Shown: piece after piece, positions 13,321-20,336 of the stretch
How positions within the stretch are numbered: position 1 is the stretch's first letter
How the letters are laid out: the number at the start of each line of letters is the position of its first letter
Origin: a virus
DNA: 20,336 nucleotides
Direction: 5' to 3' (one strand)
IMG/VR virus record: IMGVR_UViG_3300027985_000806
Location: 1 to 20,336 of that record
Program-made: the position numbers and the translations under genes
The notes under the pieces: generated by a model
Seen by the model: the letters and a program-made list of their open reading frames with translations, nothing else
The model's database searches: none
What the model was told of the DNA's origin: nothing

Positions 13321-14185
13321 TGGCAGTAATCACGTTTTCGAGTACATAAAAGAATCGAACTACGGAGTTACACCGGATAATCCTATTATGAAAATTTTAG
13401 GGTATCAGTCCGGCTATAATGCTAATTTAGAGCATGAAATAAAAGATAAAGATTATTTACCCGATAATGCTTCGACTGATGCTTTTGGTAATACCTTATC
13501 AAGGGCAGTCGGTACAGATTTAACAGGTGGCGTTAAATTTACCCCTGTGGATCTTACATGGTTAAATGATTTAATGTATTCAATAGGGCCTGCTATACCT
13601 TTTACGGTTGGCGAAATAAAAAAAGCTTCGACTAAAATATATACTAAATATATGGGCTGTGTAATAAAGGATTTTAACCTTTCTATCCCAAATAATGATT
13701 ATGCAGAAGTTTCTGCTAACTTCTGGGCGGCAGATGGTACAGATCCATCAGAAACAGACTACGTATCAGGTACTGGGACGCATGCTTCAAATCCTACTGC
13801 ATTAGCGCTTTCTGATGATGAATTTACTGGATTAACTTTTAACGGTTCGAATGTTGAAGGAATCGATCTAAATTTAAGCGTAGATTATACGCTTAAAAGA
13901 AATACGGATCCAAATTCTACTGCAATAACTAAAACGGTAGATATTGAAGTACTTAAAAGGGCCATAACCGCTTCTTTTAACTTAGAAGATGAATCGTCAG
14001 TCGTTAGGTCAGCAGTTAGAAATAAAACCAAAGCTAATTTAGTAATCACTTTTGGGGGCCAAGATATTACTTTAATAGGCGTCGGATTTGTAGGTTGGGG
14101 CAAAGAAGTAAATGCAGGATCAGACGTAACTATCCCGGTAAATACCACTAAAGCCACAGGAATAACAGTCGCAGCGCACGTATAA
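13313..14185 (+). CDS. Major tail tube protein
   Basis: A 290-aa beta-rich protein between the tail terminator and the tail chaperones, the place of the tube subunit. It opens SNHVFEYIKESNYGVTPDN, a start typical of tube proteins (short strand, 'ESTYG', loop), and continues with alternating strands such as VIKDFNLSIPNNDYAEVSAN and LVITFGGQDITLIGVGF. There is no sheath-like gene next to it, so the tail is probably non-contractile. ATG 13313 has GGTGATTATAA upstream, inside the preceding gene. A 21-bp exact tandem duplication covers its last codons and stop. Confidence 0.78.
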   Translation: MVSGSNHVFEYIKESNYGVTPDNPIMKILGYQSGYNANLEHEIKDKDYLPDNASTDAFGNTLSRAVGTDLTGGVKFTPVDLTWLNDLMYSIGPAIPFTVGEIKKASTKIYTKYMGCVIKDFNLSIPNNDYAEVSANFWAADGTDPSETDYVSGTGTHASNPTALALSDDEFTGLTFNGSNVEGIDLNLSVDYTLKRNTDPNSTAITKTVDIEVLKRAITASFNLEDESSVVRSAVRNKTKANLVITFGGQDITLIGVGFVGWGKEVNAGSDVTIPVNTTKATGITVAAHV

Positions 14186-14211
14186 TTTAACGCAGCGCAC
14201 GTATAATTTAA
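14170..14211 (+). repeat. Exact 21-bp tandem duplication at the tail tube stop codon
   Basis: Positions 14170-14190 and 14191-14211 are identical and adjacent (each starts CGCAGCGCACGTATAA). The first copy contains the gene's last codons and stop; the second lies in the leader of the next gene. Flanking bases do not extend the repeat. Confidence 0.97.
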
Positions 14212-14227
14212 TTTAGGTGATTTAAAA

Positions 14228-14623
14228 ATGGTTACACGACAGCAAGAAAAAGACTTTACCGTAGAAATGTCAGGAATCGTAAATAAATACATAGATAAAG
14301 AAAAATTAAAAAAAATGAATTCCAAAATAAAAATTAACGAAATATCAAGCAATGAAGAAATGTATACCGATCCGCGTGCATTTCAGATTGAATATTTAGC
14401 CTTAGAACAGGAATACTTAGTCGTATTTGTTAAAAATATACCACATGAAGAAGTTCTGAAAATGGATGCAGATGAATTTAAGGCTATTTATGTAGAATGC
14501 GTAAAACAGACTGGGCACGCCACCGCGTCTTCCTTTCGTGGGTGGACTCCAAAGTCCATATCGGCAGATAAACCAATTGGACGAATGGCAGCAGCAAAGT
14601 CTGGAAAAGCTGCGAAAAAGTGA
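14228..14623 (+). CDS. Tail assembly chaperone, first product (gpG-like)
   Basis: A 131-aa acidic helical protein between tail tube and tape measure genes, where lambda G and its relatives are found. It would coat the tape measure protein during tail assembly and not be part of the virion. EYLALEQEYLVVFVKNIPHE and VLKMDADEFKAIYVECVKQ are visible. The C-terminal 30 residues are low-complexity and basic (AAAKSGKAAKK), like other G proteins near a shift site. ATG 14228 has AGGTGATTTAAAA upstream. An A-run precedes its stop (see 14612-14623). Confidence 0.72.
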   Translation: MVTRQQEKDFTVEMSGIVNKYIDKEKLKKMNSKIKINEISSNEEMYTDPRAFQIEYLALEQEYLVVFVKNIPHEEVLKMDADEFKAIYVECVKQTGHATASSFRGWTPKSISADKPIGRMAAAKSGKAAKK

Positions 14624-14873
14624 AAAGGGATATAATCCCATTTACTACACCCTTAAAGAAAGAGATTTAAACCTTAAAAAGGTATTAGGTGGCGAAAAAC
14701 CATATCAAATATTAGGCATATTTGATTATGACGTTTATTACCTGCAAAATATAAGTTTAGCTAAATTTTTGGGCTGTTCCGTTTTAGAAGTTCAAAAAAT
14801 GGACTTATCGGAATTTTACAATTATATGTATATTTATAACAAAATACACGAAAAATCTAAGGTTAAAAAATAA
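14538..14873 (+). CDS. Tail assembly chaperone, frameshift extension (GT-like)
   Basis: A second frame, +1 to the first chaperone and open from 14505, overlaps it by about 120 bp and runs to 14873. Any start at GTG 14538 or TTG 14577 has no ribosome binding site, so it is most likely made as a fusion. A shift at 14615-14620 would join the first 130 or so residues to SEKGYNPIYYTLKERDLNL, giving about 215 aa. The extension is helical (DVYYLQNISLAKFLG) and repeats the '..VLEVQKMDLSEFYNYM' theme of the first product (VLKMDADEF). It lies 15 bp before the next gene. Confidence 0.68.
   Translation: MGGLQSPYRQINQLDEWQQQSLEKLRKSEKGYNPIYYTLKERDLNLKKVLGGEKPYQILGIFDYDVYYLQNISLAKFLGCSVLEVQKMDLSEFYNYMYIYNKIHEKSKVKK
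14612..14623 (+). promoter_or_regulatory. Candidate programmed frameshift site before UGA
   Basis: GCG AAA AAG TGA ends the first chaperone. Lys-tRNA on AAA can move +1 within the five-A run, or tRNA on AAG can move -2 onto AAA; both lead to AGT GAA AAG in the extension frame. The stop codon next to it could favour slippage. Confidence 0.5.
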
Positions 14874-14887
14874 AAGCGGGTGATAGC

Positions 14888-16591
14888 ATGGTTCATAAAA
14901 TTGCAGATTTAGACGTGCAGGCTGTTAGTGATTTTAAAGAATCACAAACTAAAAATAAAAAAACATTACCTGTTTTAGGGCAGGACTACCCATATATAAG
15001 GGCCATTGGTAAACTGCCCACTAAAATTTCTTTTACAGCGACCGCTTTTGGTGCTGACGCTTCATTTCTCAAAAACAATTTAAAACATTTGGCAGCATTA
15101 GGATCGCCTATATTTATGGATTCTAACGTTTATAAAGGCTGGCTTGATCCGGATTCTATTTCAGTAGATACTCTTAGCTTAACCGATTATGATATACCTA
15201 TAACCGCCGATGCTATGGGAATAGGCCTATATAAAGGAATAATTACCAGCATTAAAAATTTAATTTCTAATAATATTATTACAGAAGCAACTATGATCCC
15301 GACGTGCATGGTTCCAACAGGTGCAAAAGTTATCGATGAAGGGTTTGTTAAAAAAACAGAAGGAAAAATCGATATATACCAAACTAATAAGCTGGAATTA
15401 GTAGAAGGGATACAAATTACACCCATTAAAATATATGATACGGTAAATGATGAAAATCCCGATAATTGGAAACTAATTTATAACCCAGAAAAACATGCCT
15501 TTATCGGCGATTGGGCTATTGAAGCAGGAAACATCAGACTAACTTCTGCAGCTACTGATAATTTATGGGTATGGATTGGCAGTGCCTGGGTTTTATATTC
15601 TGGCGACTGGTTTGTAATGGATACTTACAGCAGTGTAAATAAGTATTCAAATAAATCTAACCAAAAAGGGGGATATTTAACGCTATCTGGTAATGTAGTA
15701 CAGCTACCTTTAGAAATGGGCGATATAAATTACCCTACAAGCGGAATAAGTGCATCATACGACAGAATTTATTTAAAATTAGATAGGGCTTTTTCATTCT
15801 CTAAATCTAAAATGGATACAGTAGGGGCGACTTTATTCCGAATTAACCCTGTAAACACTAATGTAATATATATTAATTCTTCAGGGATTATTTTAGTAGG
15901 TGGAAAACCTGATCCTACTTCTGAATATGGCTATAATACTGGGGCGGATGGTTTTGCTATTTCAATAGATTTAACTTCTGGAATAGTGGCTGCTTATTTC
16001 ACAGTTTACGAAGGCCAGCCTATTATCAAAAGTGACGGCTACCCAATAGGCGCTATTTATGAAATACCGCTGGTTAAATATTCAGATATTTTATTTAATG
16101 ACGCATCAGATGGTTTAATTACCCGTGGTACTGTGGTGGCAGATTCAGATGCCCACGGTAATACTTCCATCCAAGGAACCGCAGATCCTACTTCCGGGCT
16201 TTTAGTAGAAGTATTTAGCAATAATACAAATATTACCCCGGAAAATTGGGCACTTTTAGATGGGGATTATTTAGTATCTGTAAGAATTAAAGCCAGTGCA
16301 GCAGCTGCGACTGATATTATAACTTTGGAAGTTTTAGAAGATGGGATCAGTTTAGTAAGCGTAAATAAAACAGCTGCAGAAATAACTACAAATTATACAA
16401 GCGTATCCCTTCCTTTTTCGTATGATTCTTCTAAAACTTACGATATAAGGATAATTGGAAATACCAACACGGCAGACACTTTATTTAATTTAGACTGCGG
16501 GGCTATAATTCCGCATGGGGATTTAGAAGAATTACAAAAAGAAGTATTAGTGAATAATAACCAAAAATTATCCGTAATTCCAAGATCGTAA
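14888..16591 (+). CDS. Large tail-associated protein (567 aa), function unclear
   Basis: A virion or tail protein of unclear role, placed unusually between the tail chaperones and the tape measure. The N-terminal 150 residues (GKLPTKISFTATAFGADASF, LAALGSPIFMDSNVYKGW) form one domain. A middle beta-rich region (about 200-410) resembles a concanavalin-like sandwich, with DRIYLKLDRAFSFSK and GFAISIDLTSGIVAAYFTV. A C-terminal beta domain (about 430-550) resembles a carbohydrate-binding module, with GDYLVSVRIKASAAA and SVSLPFSYDSSKTYDIRI. Tail tip or surface-binding protein is the best guess. ATG 14888 has GGTGATAGC upstream. Confidence 0.6.
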   Translation: MVHKIADLDVQAVSDFKESQTKNKKTLPVLGQDYPYIRAIGKLPTKISFTATAFGADASFLKNNLKHLAALGSPIFMDSNVYKGWLDPDSISVDTLSLTDYDIPITADAMGIGLYKGIITSIKNLISNNIITEATMIPTCMVPTGAKVIDEGFVKKTEGKIDIYQTNKLELVEGIQITPIKIYDTVNDENPDNWKLIYNPEKHAFIGDWAIEAGNIRLTSAATDNLWVWIGSAWVLYSGDWFVMDTYSSVNKYSNKSNQKGGYLTLSGNVVQLPLEMGDINYPTSGISASYDRIYLKLDRAFSFSKSKMDTVGATLFRINPVNTNVIYINSSGIILVGGKPDPTSEYGYNTGADGFAISIDLTSGIVAAYFTVYEGQPIIKSDGYPIGAIYEIPLVKYSDILFNDASDGLITRGTVVADSDAHGNTSIQGTADPTSGLLVEVFSNNTNITPENWALLDGDYLVSVRIKASAAAATDIITLEVLEDGISLVSVNKTAAEITTNYTSVSLPFSYDSSKTYDIRIIGNTNTADTLFNLDCGAIIPHGDLEELQKEVLVNNNQKLSVIPRS

Positions 16592-16607
16592 ACACGGGGG
16601 CGGTAAA

Positions 16608-18992
16608 GTGGTAAATGAAGCAAAAATCATTATATCGGCAGAAGACAACGCTACCCAGACACTAAATAGAATCCAAAATAATTTCGAAAGCGCCGGGGCT
16701 TCTATTGTGTCGATGGGTCAAAGCCTTAAAAATGTAGGTACTTTGATGTCTACTTTTGCCGCACCCTTTATCGCAGGTATGGGAATAGCTTTAAAAACGG
16801 GCATCGACTTCGAGCAGCAGATGAAAAACGTACAGGCTATAATGGGCGGTACGACAGAAGACTTTGAACTATTAACAGATAAAGCGCGTGAGATGGGAAG
16901 AACCACTGCAAAGTCTGCAAGCGAATCTGCGCAGGCGATGGTAGAGTTAGCCAGGGCAGGATTTAATACCCAACAAATTATCGACTCATTAGGGGGCGTT
17001 TTGAATTTCGCTATTGCAGGGGATATTAGCTTAGCCGATGCTTCTAACATTGTAGCAGGTGCCATTAATGCCTTTGGAATGCGTGCAAGCGAATCACAAA
17101 AAATAGTCGATATTTTTTCAAAAACGGTCAATAGTTCCGCGCAAAATACGTATGAATTCGCAGAAGCATTTAGAAATATTGCACCAGGGGCCAGATCATT
17201 AGGTATATCCATAGAAGAAACGGCAGCCACGATCGGGGTATTGGCTAATAATTTCTTAACAGGATCCAGAGCGACTACTGCATTAGCTACCAGCTTTACA
17301 AGATTAGCAAAGCCTACCGCAGAAGCGCAGGTGGTAATGGATGAACTAAATCTGTCGTTTTTCGATGCTTCTGGTACATTTATAGGCATTGCTAATACAG
17401 TTGACATGCTTAATACTTCGATGGCAGGCTTAACTGATGAACAAAGAAAGGCAGCTTTAGCTTCAATATTTGGTGCAGAAGCTCTTAAACAGTGGGAAGC
17501 TTTGCTGAATTCTGGCGCAACAGCTATATCGGGCTTTGAAGAAGAACTGAAAAATGCAGGGGGAACTTCTGAAGATTTAGCTAATGTCAAATTAGATTCG
17601 GTAGCTGGAATGCTAACGCTTATAAAATCTGAATTAGAGGATATACAAATTGGTATTTTTGATGATATGCAAGTAGAAATTAAGGATCTACTTAAAATCA
17701 TTAAAGAAGGTTTACCGGGTTTAAAATACTTCACAGAATTATTTATTGAAGGATTTTTGGATGCATTGAACGCCATTAAACCAGTAGCTGGCGATATTGT
17801 AGACTTTTTTTCTTCAATAGATAAAGATATTCAGAAAACAATAGTCACGACCGCAGGCTTTGGTACCGTAGTGGCAGCAGTTGGTGGGCCTGCACTGATT
17901 ATTATTGGCAGTTTAGTTTCACAGTTTGGCGCATTAGTTGGTGCTATTGGTGGGTTAGGCATTAGCGCATCCGCACTTACGGGGATAGTTACCAGTTTGG
18001 GCGGCGTAGGTCTTGCAGTTGGTGGCGTTTCACTTGCTGCAGAAACGTTTAAAAATGCATGGGACGAAAATTTTAACGATATACAGGGAACTACTACAAA
18101 ATTAGAATCTGATTTTAATGATTTAGTAACAAATATAAGTTTAGGAATGACTGATATTTCTTCTTCGTTTAGTTCTGCGTTTTTACAATTAAGCGAAGAC
18201 GACACACTAAAAACCTTTATTACTGATTCTATCGAAAGTTTAGACGATTTAATAGTTAAATTGAATGAAGCAAGCGTGGCAGTCTATGATTACAAAGAAT
18301 CTATCGACTTTAGTGCTTACGAAGACGATATTAACTATTTATTAGTTTTGAACGATAAATCAATACAGGCGCAGCAGATTTTAAATAATGCTGCTAAGGC
18401 TGCGTTTCAGTCATTAGTATCCTTAGTAGGTGCTGGTGCATTAGAAGTTTCTAAGGCTTACGAAAGTAATTTTTTAGATATTCGAGGGTTTACAGAATAT
18501 ATTATGCAAAGCTTTATCGATTTAGGCGGTTTAATAGTTAAAACATTTGAATTAATGCTGGATACTATAATTTATTTTGGTAATAATTGGGATGACATTA
18601 ATGAAGGGCTTTTGAGTTCCACGACTGACACATGGGATAAAATAAACAGCTTTATAAATTGGAATATAAATGATATAATTAGTGGATTAAATGATTTAAT
18701 AGGCGTATACAATACCATAGCAGGCGTAGTTCCAGGAATTGAAAAATTAGAAGCGATTCCACTTAAAACGTATACGCCCACCCCAATAACTGCACCAATA
18801 GCAACCTTAACAGAAGGAATCGCACAACAGCCCGCATCAGTAGTTATTAATGCAGATTTTACTGGCGCTACGGTTAGAAGCGATGAAGACTTGCAGGCTA
18901 TTTATGATCGTTTAGATGAATTAGGCGCAATACTTACAGATAGCCCTAACAAAGTAACAGCAGACGTTAGAACTACTAAATACCGACAGTAA
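16608..18992 (+). CDS. Tape measure protein (TP901 family)
   Basis: A 794-aa protein that sets tail length and is ejected ahead of DNA. Residues about 65-300 carry the phage tail tape measure TP901 core, with TGIDFEQQMKNVQAIMGGT, KAREMGRTTAKSASESAQAM and GVLNFAIAGDISLADASNIV. The start has an opening coiled coil (DNATQTLNRIQNNFESAG). Residues about 408-480 are strongly hydrophobic and Gly-rich (ALIIIGSLVSQFGALVGAIG), likely membrane-inserting during genome delivery. GTG 16608 has GGGGGCGG upstream. At 794 aa, with about 0.15 nm per residue as a rough rule, the tail would be near 120 nm. Confidence 0.9.
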   Translation: MVNEAKIIISAEDNATQTLNRIQNNFESAGASIVSMGQSLKNVGTLMSTFAAPFIAGMGIALKTGIDFEQQMKNVQAIMGGTTEDFELLTDKAREMGRTTAKSASESAQAMVELARAGFNTQQIIDSLGGVLNFAIAGDISLADASNIVAGAINAFGMRASESQKIVDIFSKTVNSSAQNTYEFAEAFRNIAPGARSLGISIEETAATIGVLANNFLTGSRATTALATSFTRLAKPTAEAQVVMDELNLSFFDASGTFIGIANTVDMLNTSMAGLTDEQRKAALASIFGAEALKQWEALLNSGATAISGFEEELKNAGGTSEDLANVKLDSVAGMLTLIKSELEDIQIGIFDDMQVEIKDLLKIIKEGLPGLKYFTELFIEGFLDALNAIKPVAGDIVDFFSSIDKDIQKTIVTTAGFGTVVAAVGGPALIIIGSLVSQFGALVGAIGGLGISASALTGIVTSLGGVGLAVGGVSLAAETFKNAWDENFNDIQGTTTKLESDFNDLVTNISLGMTDISSSFSSAFLQLSEDDTLKTFITDSIESLDDLIVKLNEASVAVYDYKESIDFSAYEDDINYLLVLNDKSIQAQQILNNAAKAAFQSLVSLVGAGALEVSKAYESNFLDIRGFTEYIMQSFIDLGGLIVKTFELMLDTIIYFGNNWDDINEGLLSSTTDTWDKINSFINWNINDIISGLNDLIGVYNTIAGVVPGIEKLEAIPLKTYTPTPITAPIATLTEGIAQQPASVVINADFTGATVRSDEDLQAIYDRLDELGAILTDSPNKVTADVRTTKYRQ

Positions 18993-19003
18993 GGTGGTTT
19001 TTT

Positions 19004-20336
19004 ATGGTTTACGCATATAATCTTTCGACTAAGGATGTTTTATATATTAAAGTTCCATCAGTTGCAGGCCAAACTTATACTTTAGTAATTGGCCCCGGAT
19101 CCACAGCGCAGACTAACTGTGGCTATCATTTAGTTACATGGTGGAATAATGTGGCTGATACTGCTACTTTTAGGACTCCGGTTACAAAAGGAACGGGTGC
19201 AGGATATTATGTTCAAAATCAAGAATTCGAGATTTATTCTGGTGGCGGTACTGGTATATGCTATGATTTTTCAAAATATGCTGTAAATGCAGAGTCTGGA
19301 TTTAGAATAGCTGCAAAAGGGGACGGAATTCATATCGCAACGTATTCGGACTATGCTTTATTAGAAAGTCCATTATCAGTCAGAAATTCAGTCGTTTTAA
19401 AATATAATTCAACTGCTACCCCGCCGAGATTTGATCTCGTTTCAGAAGATGATGGAACAATAACCGTTTTAGATTCCTTCGAATACACTATGGACGGTAA
19501 TATGCATGATATTTACTTAAAGCATATTTCATCTACTCGAATACAAATATATATAGATGGTATTTTAAAACTGGATTATACTGGAACATTCCCAAGGACG
19601 AGCGGATACCCCGGTATAGGTTGCGATCCAGCTTTAACAGGTATAAATGCCTATTATGATAATTATATGGATTTTTCGTTTGGTAACGGCAATATATCCG
19701 CCATTACCTTAGCGGATGGATCATTATTAGTATCTATTGAAGCATTAACTACTAATTCAAGCGCGGTATACTGCATACCTATTTCAGAATTAGGTTTATC
19801 AAGTGCTGAGGATTTATTAGATATTTCTTCCATAACTGCTACTTTAACAGGGCCTTCATATTTAGCTGTTGATACTTCGTATTTATTCGAAGTAGATACT
19901 AATTTAGCGGCTTTATCGGTAAAACTCTATAAAGATGATGTATATTATGCAGATATGGTTTATAATGAAATTAGCGGGTATTGGGAATATACCGCCATAT
20001 TTGAAGAATTAAACGAAAGTACACAATTTAAGGCATATATTGAAGTATCTACAAATAATTTTACTCCTACTAATTCCATAACAGCGGCTAAATTAGAAGG
20101 TAAATATTATAACATTACAGAAAGTTTAAACACGGTAATAAAAGAAACAGCTGCAGCAGATGATGCATTTTATATTATTTTAAATAAAAATACTCCATTT
20201 AATGCACTAATTAATCCTAAAAGAACGTATTATTTATATGAACCCTGGACTAATTTAGATGATTATTCTGGGCAGAATACAGAATCATTTAGCGTATCCG
20301 GTAATAAATTATTAGCTGCGCCAGGTTCTAATGATT
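19004..20336 (+). CDS. Tail fibre-like protein, partial (runs off the window)
   Basis: An open frame of 444 codons with no stop before the window ends. ATG 19004 has AGGTGG upstream, after the tape measure stop at 18990-18992. It is beta-rich and Tyr/Ser/Thr-rich. Residues about 70-230 resemble a LamG/concanavalin-like sugar-binding sandwich (GFRIAAKGDGIHIATYSDYA, NMHDIYLKHISSTRIQIYID). Later parts look like Ig-like repeats (TATLTGPSYLAVDTSYLFEV, ALSVKLYKDDVYYADMVYN). This suggests distal tail or receptor-binding role against the host S-layer; inferred from composition and place. Confidence 0.72.
   Translation, partial: MVYAYNLSTKDVLYIKVPSVAGQTYTLVIGPGSTAQTNCGYHLVTWWNNVADTATFRTPVTKGTGAGYYVQNQEFEIYSGGGTGICYDFSKYAVNAESGFRIAAKGDGIHIATYSDYALLESPLSVRNSVVLKYNSTATPPRFDLVSEDDGTITVLDSFEYTMDGNMHDIYLKHISSTRIQIYIDGILKLDYTGTFPRTSGYPGIGCDPALTGINAYYDNYMDFSFGNGNISAITLADGSLLVSIEALTTNSSAVYCIPISELGLSSAEDLLDISSITATLTGPSYLAVDTSYLFEVDTNLAALSVKLYKDDVYYADMVYNEISGYWEYTAIFEELNESTQFKAYIEVSTNNFTPTNSITAAKLEGKYYNITESLNTVIKETAAADDAFYIILNKNTPFNALINPKRTYYLYEPWTNLDDYSGQNTESFSVSGNKLLAAPGSND

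Noticed and set aside
14538-14538. Independent GTG start for the second chaperone frame
   Set aside because: No ribosome binding site precedes it, and the arrangement fits frameshift expression.
16718-17776. A 352-codon open frame on the minus strand inside the tape measure gene
   Set aside because: It is antisense to a clear TP901 tape measure protein, has no ribosome binding site and no recognisable domain; it arises from the codon bias of the real gene.
1-20336. CRISPR array, insertion sequence, integrase or attachment site
   Set aside because: No spaced repeats, transposase or recombinase motifs, and no long flanking direct repeats were seen.

Overview
The window reads as part of a tailed (head-tail) virus or provirus of a methanogenic archaeon, most likely a Methanococcus-type host. 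The DNA is AT-rich. Genes are preceded by a strict GGTGAT/GGTGG motif 5-6 nt before the start, which matches the 3' end of archaeal 16S rRNA as seen in Methanococcales. The likely promoters carry TTTATATA-type TATA boxes rather than bacterial -35/-10 pairs. TTG starts are common, and two genes appear to start at ATT. No integrase, attachment site, tRNA or host gene is visible, so free virus and provirus cannot be told apart.

Layout. (1) 1-4493, rightward: small terminase, large terminase (broken by an exact 22-bp tandem duplication), a portal fused to a MuF-type head morphogenesis domain, and a Mu gpG-like virion morphogenesis protein. (2) 4501-9223, leftward: a 4.7-kb cassette of eleven small genes. 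It holds a cytoplasmic-type HTH protein, a winged-helix regulator, two zinc-ribbon proteins, a further Cys-rich protein, a DUF4406-like nucleotide-binding fold protein, a beta-class DNA methyltransferase, a coiled-coil protein and several unknowns. A GC-rich, foldable 70-nt element lies between the methyltransferase and coiled-coil genes. (3) 9224-9369: a divergent promoter region with a 16-bp inverted repeat. (4) 9370-20336, rightward: a membrane/coiled-coil small protein, a protease-scaffold gene with a nested scaffold start, decoration protein, HK97-fold major capsid protein, connector, tail terminator, a 97-aa unknown, tail tube, a tail-chaperone pair with a likely programmed frameshift, a large tail protein, the tape measure protein, and a tail fibre-like protein that runs off the end.

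How it works together. The order terminase-portal-F-G, then protease/scaffold-decoration-capsid, is that of the phage Mu head module, but split between G and the protease by the oppositely oriented cassette. The rightward blocks are late virion assembly and DNA packaging. The leftward block looks like the early/regulatory set, and its HTH protein is encoded next to the divergent promoter that would drive the main late block.

Most notable: the duplication-split terminase; a second exact tandem duplication of nearly the same size (21 bp) at the tail tube stop codon; two ATT starts with ideal ribosome binding sites; the nested scaffold start; the A-run frameshift site before the chaperone stop; and the structured element at 5936-6004.
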